Origin: Jannaschia sp. CCS1
Lineage (GTDB): Bacteria; Pseudomonadota; Alphaproteobacteria; Rhodobacterales; Rhodobacteraceae
DNA length: 64,000 nt
NCBI RefSeq assembly: GCF_000013565.1
Contig: NC_007802.1
Coordinates: 2,294,001 to 2,358,000, forward strand
Reading direction: 5' to 3'
Part shown: positions 61,318 to 64,000 of the stretch, one piece after another
Numbering within the stretch: position 1 is the stretch's first letter
Layout of the letters: every line of letters begins with the position of its first letter
Notes under the pieces: generated by a model
Seen by the model: only the letters and a program-made list of their open reading frames with translations
Databases searched by the model: none
What the model was told of the DNA's origin: nothing
Position numbers and translations under genes: made by a program

Positions 61318-61695
61318 ATGAAACATATTCTGTCCGCCGCCCTGACCGCCCTGATCCTGTCCACCGCTCCGACGCCTGGCACCGCGCAGGTTCTGACCTC
61401 CGAATGGATGACCGGTGGCCAGTTCCAGACCTACATCCAGACCCAGATCAACGGCCAACGCCTGATGATGACCCACCTGGAGGCCGGAGAGTTCCACGGC
61501 GCGGTCTATTATTTCGCCACGTTTGACCCCCAACCCTCGGGTCTGGGATGGGCAATGCATCACGGATTGTCAGACGCCACGTTCAACGCACGCAACCGCG
61601 AGTTTCAGGCTCAGGGGTATTACCTGCGCCACCAACAGCGCTTCATCAGCTCCACCGGGCGGGCCTATAATCAGGGCGTCTGGTATCGCAACTGA
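61318..61695 (+). CDS. Small secreted protein of unknown function
   Basis: The 125-residue product begins with a signal peptide (KHILSAALTALILSTAPTPGTA before QVLTSEW). The mature part is rich in aromatic and Gln residues, with GQFQTYIQTQINGQRLMMTHLEAGEF and YYLRHQQRFISSTGRAYNQGVWY near the end, and resembles short repeat units of bacterial surface or ligand-binding proteins, but I cannot assign a family. It has no Cys. It is followed by the P-loop ATPase gene after 63 bp. Confidence 0.68.
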   Translation: MKHILSAALTALILSTAPTPGTAQVLTSEWMTGGQFQTYIQTQINGQRLMMTHLEAGEFHGAVYYFATFDPQPSGLGWAMHHGLSDATFNARNREFQAQGYYLRHQQRFISSTGRAYNQGVWYRN

Positions 61696-61758
61696 TCGAC
61701 GCCGGCCGGTGTCCACGGACGCTTGCTTTCGCGGGTCAACGCGTGGCAAGCACCGGGC

Positions 61759-62628
61759 ATGAATCTGCTCTACGACAGCCCCGCCGCCTTTCGCGATGCC
61801 CCCGCCAAGCGGATCTCCGTCTTTGGCATGTCCGGGCTTGGAAAGACCGTGCTCTCCAACAAGCTGCGCGATGGCGGGGATTGGTTTCACTACTCCGTCG
61901 ATTACCGCATCGGCACGGCCTATATGGGCGAGCACATTACCGATAACCTGAAGGCCCAGGCCATGCAGGTGCCGTTTCTGGCGGATCTGTTTCGGTCCGA
62001 CAGTATCTACATCGGCTCCAACATCACCTTCGGCAATCTCGCGCCCTTGTCGACCTATCTGGGCAAGCCCGGTGATCCGTCGAAAGGTGGCCTGCCGTTT
62101 GCGGAATACACGCGGCGACAGGCGTTGCATCGGCGGGCGGAGGTCAATGCGCTGCTGGATACGGTGCCCTTCATCCACCGCGCGACCTCGCTTTACGGCT
62201 ACGGGAATTTCATCTGCGACACCGGCGGGTCGATCTGTGAGGTGGTGGATCCTGCCGATGCCGACGATGAGGTGTTGCGCACGCTGGCCCAGAATACGCT
62301 GATGATCTGGATCGAGAGCCCGGAGGGCCACGACGCCGAATTGATCCGCCGCTTCAAGCTGAACCCCAAGCCGATCTACTACCGGCCCGAGATGCTGGAG
62401 ACCCTCTGGCAGGGGTATCTGGACGACCATGGCGTGTCTGAGGAGGCCGTCGACCCTGACGCATTCGCCGTCCACGCGTTCGCAAATGTCATCCACAACC
62501 GCGCGCCGCTTTATGCGGCCATGGCACAGGGGTGGGGCGTGAGTGTGACGGCATCCGAGGTTGAAGCCGTGCGCGATGCGGCGGACGCGGTAGATCTGGT
62601 TGCGGACGCGCTGGCGCGGACGGCCTAG
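61759..62628 (+). CDS. P-loop ATPase of unknown function
   Basis: The 289-residue cytosolic protein has a Walker A motif in FGMSGLGKTVLSNKLR, preceded by RISV, typical of a small P-loop fold, and a hydrophobic strand TLMIWIESPEG in the place of Walker B without its usual carboxylate. It also holds DWFHYSVDYRIG and NFICDTGGSICEVVD. No known family is recognised. ATG 61759 gives LLYDSPAAFRDAPAKRISVFG. The stop overlaps the convergent secreted-protein stop by four bases. Confidence 0.75.
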   Translation: MNLLYDSPAAFRDAPAKRISVFGMSGLGKTVLSNKLRDGGDWFHYSVDYRIGTAYMGEHITDNLKAQAMQVPFLADLFRSDSIYIGSNITFGNLAPLSTYLGKPGDPSKGGLPFAEYTRRQALHRRAEVNALLDTVPFIHRATSLYGYGNFICDTGGSICEVVDPADADDEVLRTLAQNTLMIWIESPEGHDAELIRRFKLNPKPIYYRPEMLETLWQGYLDDHGVSEEAVDPDAFAVHAFANVIHNRAPLYAAMAQGWGVSVTASEVEAVRDAADAVDLVADALARTA

Positions 62629-63239
62629 CGGCAGGCCTCCGTCACTGTGGCGATCGCCCGGGACGATCCGGACAGGGAGAAATTGCCCAGAACGTTGCCA
62701 TCCGTGGACAGCAGCTGCGCGCCCTGCCCCTGCGACAACGCGGCCAGCAAAGGGGCCGTCGGGGCGATGTCGGCCTCCAGCCAATCGGGGTTTCGCGCGA
62801 AACTCACGTCGAACCGGGTGCCATCCACAATGATCGGCATAACACCGCCGGGCCCGTCAAGCTCTGTATCCAGGATAAGGTAGCTCCGCCCCGCCGCACA
62901 AACCAGCGACAGCGCGCGCGGGCTGTCCGCTGCATCCACGTTGGCAAAAACGCCTCCGCCGCCGGCGATGGAGCCGATCGTCCAGCCCGGTCCGTTGACC
63001 GGCGCCGGTGCCGCCGCTGCCCCGGCCCCTGTCCCGGTCTGCGGCTCTGCGCCCGGGCGGTCTGTCGACAGGCCGACACAATTTGAATTGACGCAGGCGT
63101 GGTAGGCATCCGAGGCCGCATTGCCATCGCCCACGCCGTAAAGACACGACCAAACACATTGCTGCGCCGGAGAGACATGGTCGAATGCCATGGCCGGAGC
63201 GGCGAGACAGGCGAAAAGCAGGGTCAACAGGCGTTGCAT
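62625..63239 (-). CDS. Secreted protein of unknown function
   Basis: The 204-residue product has a signal peptide ([17 protein letters not shown] before [10 protein letters not shown]). The mature N-terminus contains several Cys ([22 protein letters not shown]), suggesting disulfides, then an Ala/Pro linker ([17 protein letters not shown]) and a C-terminal domain of beta strands ([26 protein letters not shown]). No family is recognised, though the last part looks like an invasion-associated-like or quinol-binding beta fold. It is convergent with the ATPase gene and divergent from metA. Confidence 0.68.
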   Translation of the reverse strand: MQRLLTLLFACLAAPAMAFDHVSPAQQCVWSCLYGVGDGNAASDAYHACVNSNCVGLSTDRPGAEPQTGTGAGAAAAPAPVNGPGWTIGSIAGGGGVFANVDAADSPRALSLVCAAGRSYLILDTELDGPGGVMPIIVDGTRFDVSFARNPDWLEADIAPTAPLLAALSQGQGAQLLSTDGNVLGNFSLSGSSRAIATVTEACR

Positions 63240-63388
63240 TCAGGGCTCCGATACCGGGTTTTCGCAAGCCTTTCACAGGTCCCGTCTCGCGATCAAGGGA
63301 CACGTTGGCGTGTCCGCACCTGCGCCCGGTTGTGTCCCCGCGCGTTCCCACATATTTCAAAGGTCCGAGTTCAAGGACCCCGCGCGCC

Positions 63389-64000
63389 ATGCCGATCAAA
63401 CTGCCCGATACCCTGCCCGCCTATGACATCCTTTCCCGCGAGGGGGTGATGGTGATGCCCGAGGATGGCGCTGCCAAGCAGGACATTCGCCCCCTGCGTA
63501 TCGGGCTGCTGAACCTGATGCCCAAGAAGATCCAGACCGAGACGCAATTCGCGCGTCTCATCGGCGCATCGCCTTTGCAGATCGAGCTGTCGCTGATCCG
63601 CATGTCAGACCACGAATCCAAGAACACCTCTGCCGCGCATATGGACGAATTCTACCGCACGTTCTCGGAGGTACAGGCGACGGGCGAGAAATTCGATGGC
63701 CTCCTGATCACCGGCGCGCCGATTGAGCATCTGCCGTTTGAGGACGTCACCTATTGGGACGAGTTGATCCAGGTAATGGACTGGACCCAGACCAACGTCC
63801 ATTCCACCTTCGGGATCTGCTGGGGCGGCATGGCCATGGCCTACCACTTCCACGGGATCAAGAAACACATGTTGGACGCCAAGGCGTTCGGGTGCTTCCG
63901 CCATGTGAACCAGGCCCCGGCCTCGCCATATCTGCGCGGCTTCTCCGACGACGTTCTGATGCCCGTGTCGCGCTGGACGGAAGTGCGCTCGGATGAAATC
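63389..64000 (+). CDS. metA: Homoserine O-acetyltransferase MetA-type (partial, 3' end beyond window)
   Basis: The first 204 residues of a MetA-family transferase, which acylates homoserine in methionine synthesis. The catalytic Cys is in [17 protein letters not shown]. In the segment [17 protein letters not shown] the residue after GAPI is Glu, which in this family indicates acetyl-CoA; succinyl-CoA users have Gly there. So acetylation is predicted despite the common HTS name. ATG 63389 fits the family's start [10 protein letters not shown]. The gene runs off the end of the window. Confidence 0.93.
   Translation, partial: MPIKLPDTLPAYDILSREGVMVMPEDGAAKQDIRPLRIGLLNLMPKKIQTETQFARLIGASPLQIELSLIRMSDHESKNTSAAHMDEFYRTFSEVQATGEKFDGLLITGAPIEHLPFEDVTYWDELIQVMDWTQTNVHSTFGICWGGMAMAYHFHGIKKHMLDAKAFGCFRHVNQAPASPYLRGFSDDVLMPVSRWTEVRSDEI

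Noticed and set aside
1-64000. CRISPR arrays, rRNA or tRNA genes, insertion sequences, integrases
   Set aside because: No regularly spaced repeats, no tRNA T-loop motif in the gaps, and no transposase or integrase motifs in any frame I read.

Overview
The window is high-GC, gene-dense bacterial DNA whose content points to an alphaproteobacterium of the Rhodobacterales (roseobacter group). The pointers are a phoR-pst-phoU-phoB order with long PstC and PstA, a TAXI-type TRAP transporter with one fused permease, a gene-transfer-agent-type holin plus N-acetylmuramidase pair with a CtrA-like site, CcmE, a DUF502 protein and a HemB with Asp instead of Cys metal ligands. Species cannot be fixed from the sequence alone. 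No rRNA, tRNA, CRISPR array, transposase or integrase was seen.

Layout. 101-7462: phosphate signalling and uptake (phoR, a Pho box of three 11-bp units, pstSCAB-phoU-phoB). 7454-11087 (minus): propionyl-CoA synthetase, a Rid-family protein, a small secreted protein and an amidohydrolase, mostly with overlapping ends. 11203-12924: rhodanese, aroQ and a coupled LuxR-type regulator. 12925-13337 has no gene but a run of RNA-like hairpins ending in an intrinsic terminator. 13338-14871: a small two-gene unit divergent from a YafY-type regulator with a palindromic operator. 14961-16745: tsf and rpsB. 17027-19642: pseudouridine kinase and glycosidase, then a DUF502 membrane protein. 19783-21594: an oligopeptide-type binding protein. 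21595-21960 has no protein gene but a well-formed sRNA candidate and a phased TTGCAA palindrome array ahead of bdhA. 22910-29462: pentapeptide and patatin genes, an acyl-CoA ligase operon with a divergent XRE-cupin regulator, an MFS exporter and a NUDIX gene of foreign composition.

29527-40483: DUF2306 protein, a bifunctional endolysin (GH24 lysozyme plus M15 peptidase), mfd, a membrane protein, hemB, two exported proteins and a penicillin-acylase family enzyme. 40487-47581: a TAXI-TRAP uptake operon with UspA and an aminotransferase, divergent from an M20 peptidase. 47578-48806: GTA-type holin, endolysin and CtrA-like box. 48874-53894 (minus): ccmE, argC, a secreted protein, murI, an acyltransferase and speB. 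54034-63239: flavin reductase, DUF2254 protein, M20 amidohydrolase, mazG, two DMT exporters, a FadL-like porin, small secreted proteins and a P-loop ATPase. The window ends inside metA.

Most of the window is ordinary chromosomal core. The parts most worth following are non-coding (the hairpin cluster with repeated UGUCC loops, the 76-nt sRNA candidate, the 11-bp phased TTGCAA array) and lysis-related (the GTA holin/endolysin unit and the separate two-domain endolysin). I did not find a clearly new multi-gene system.
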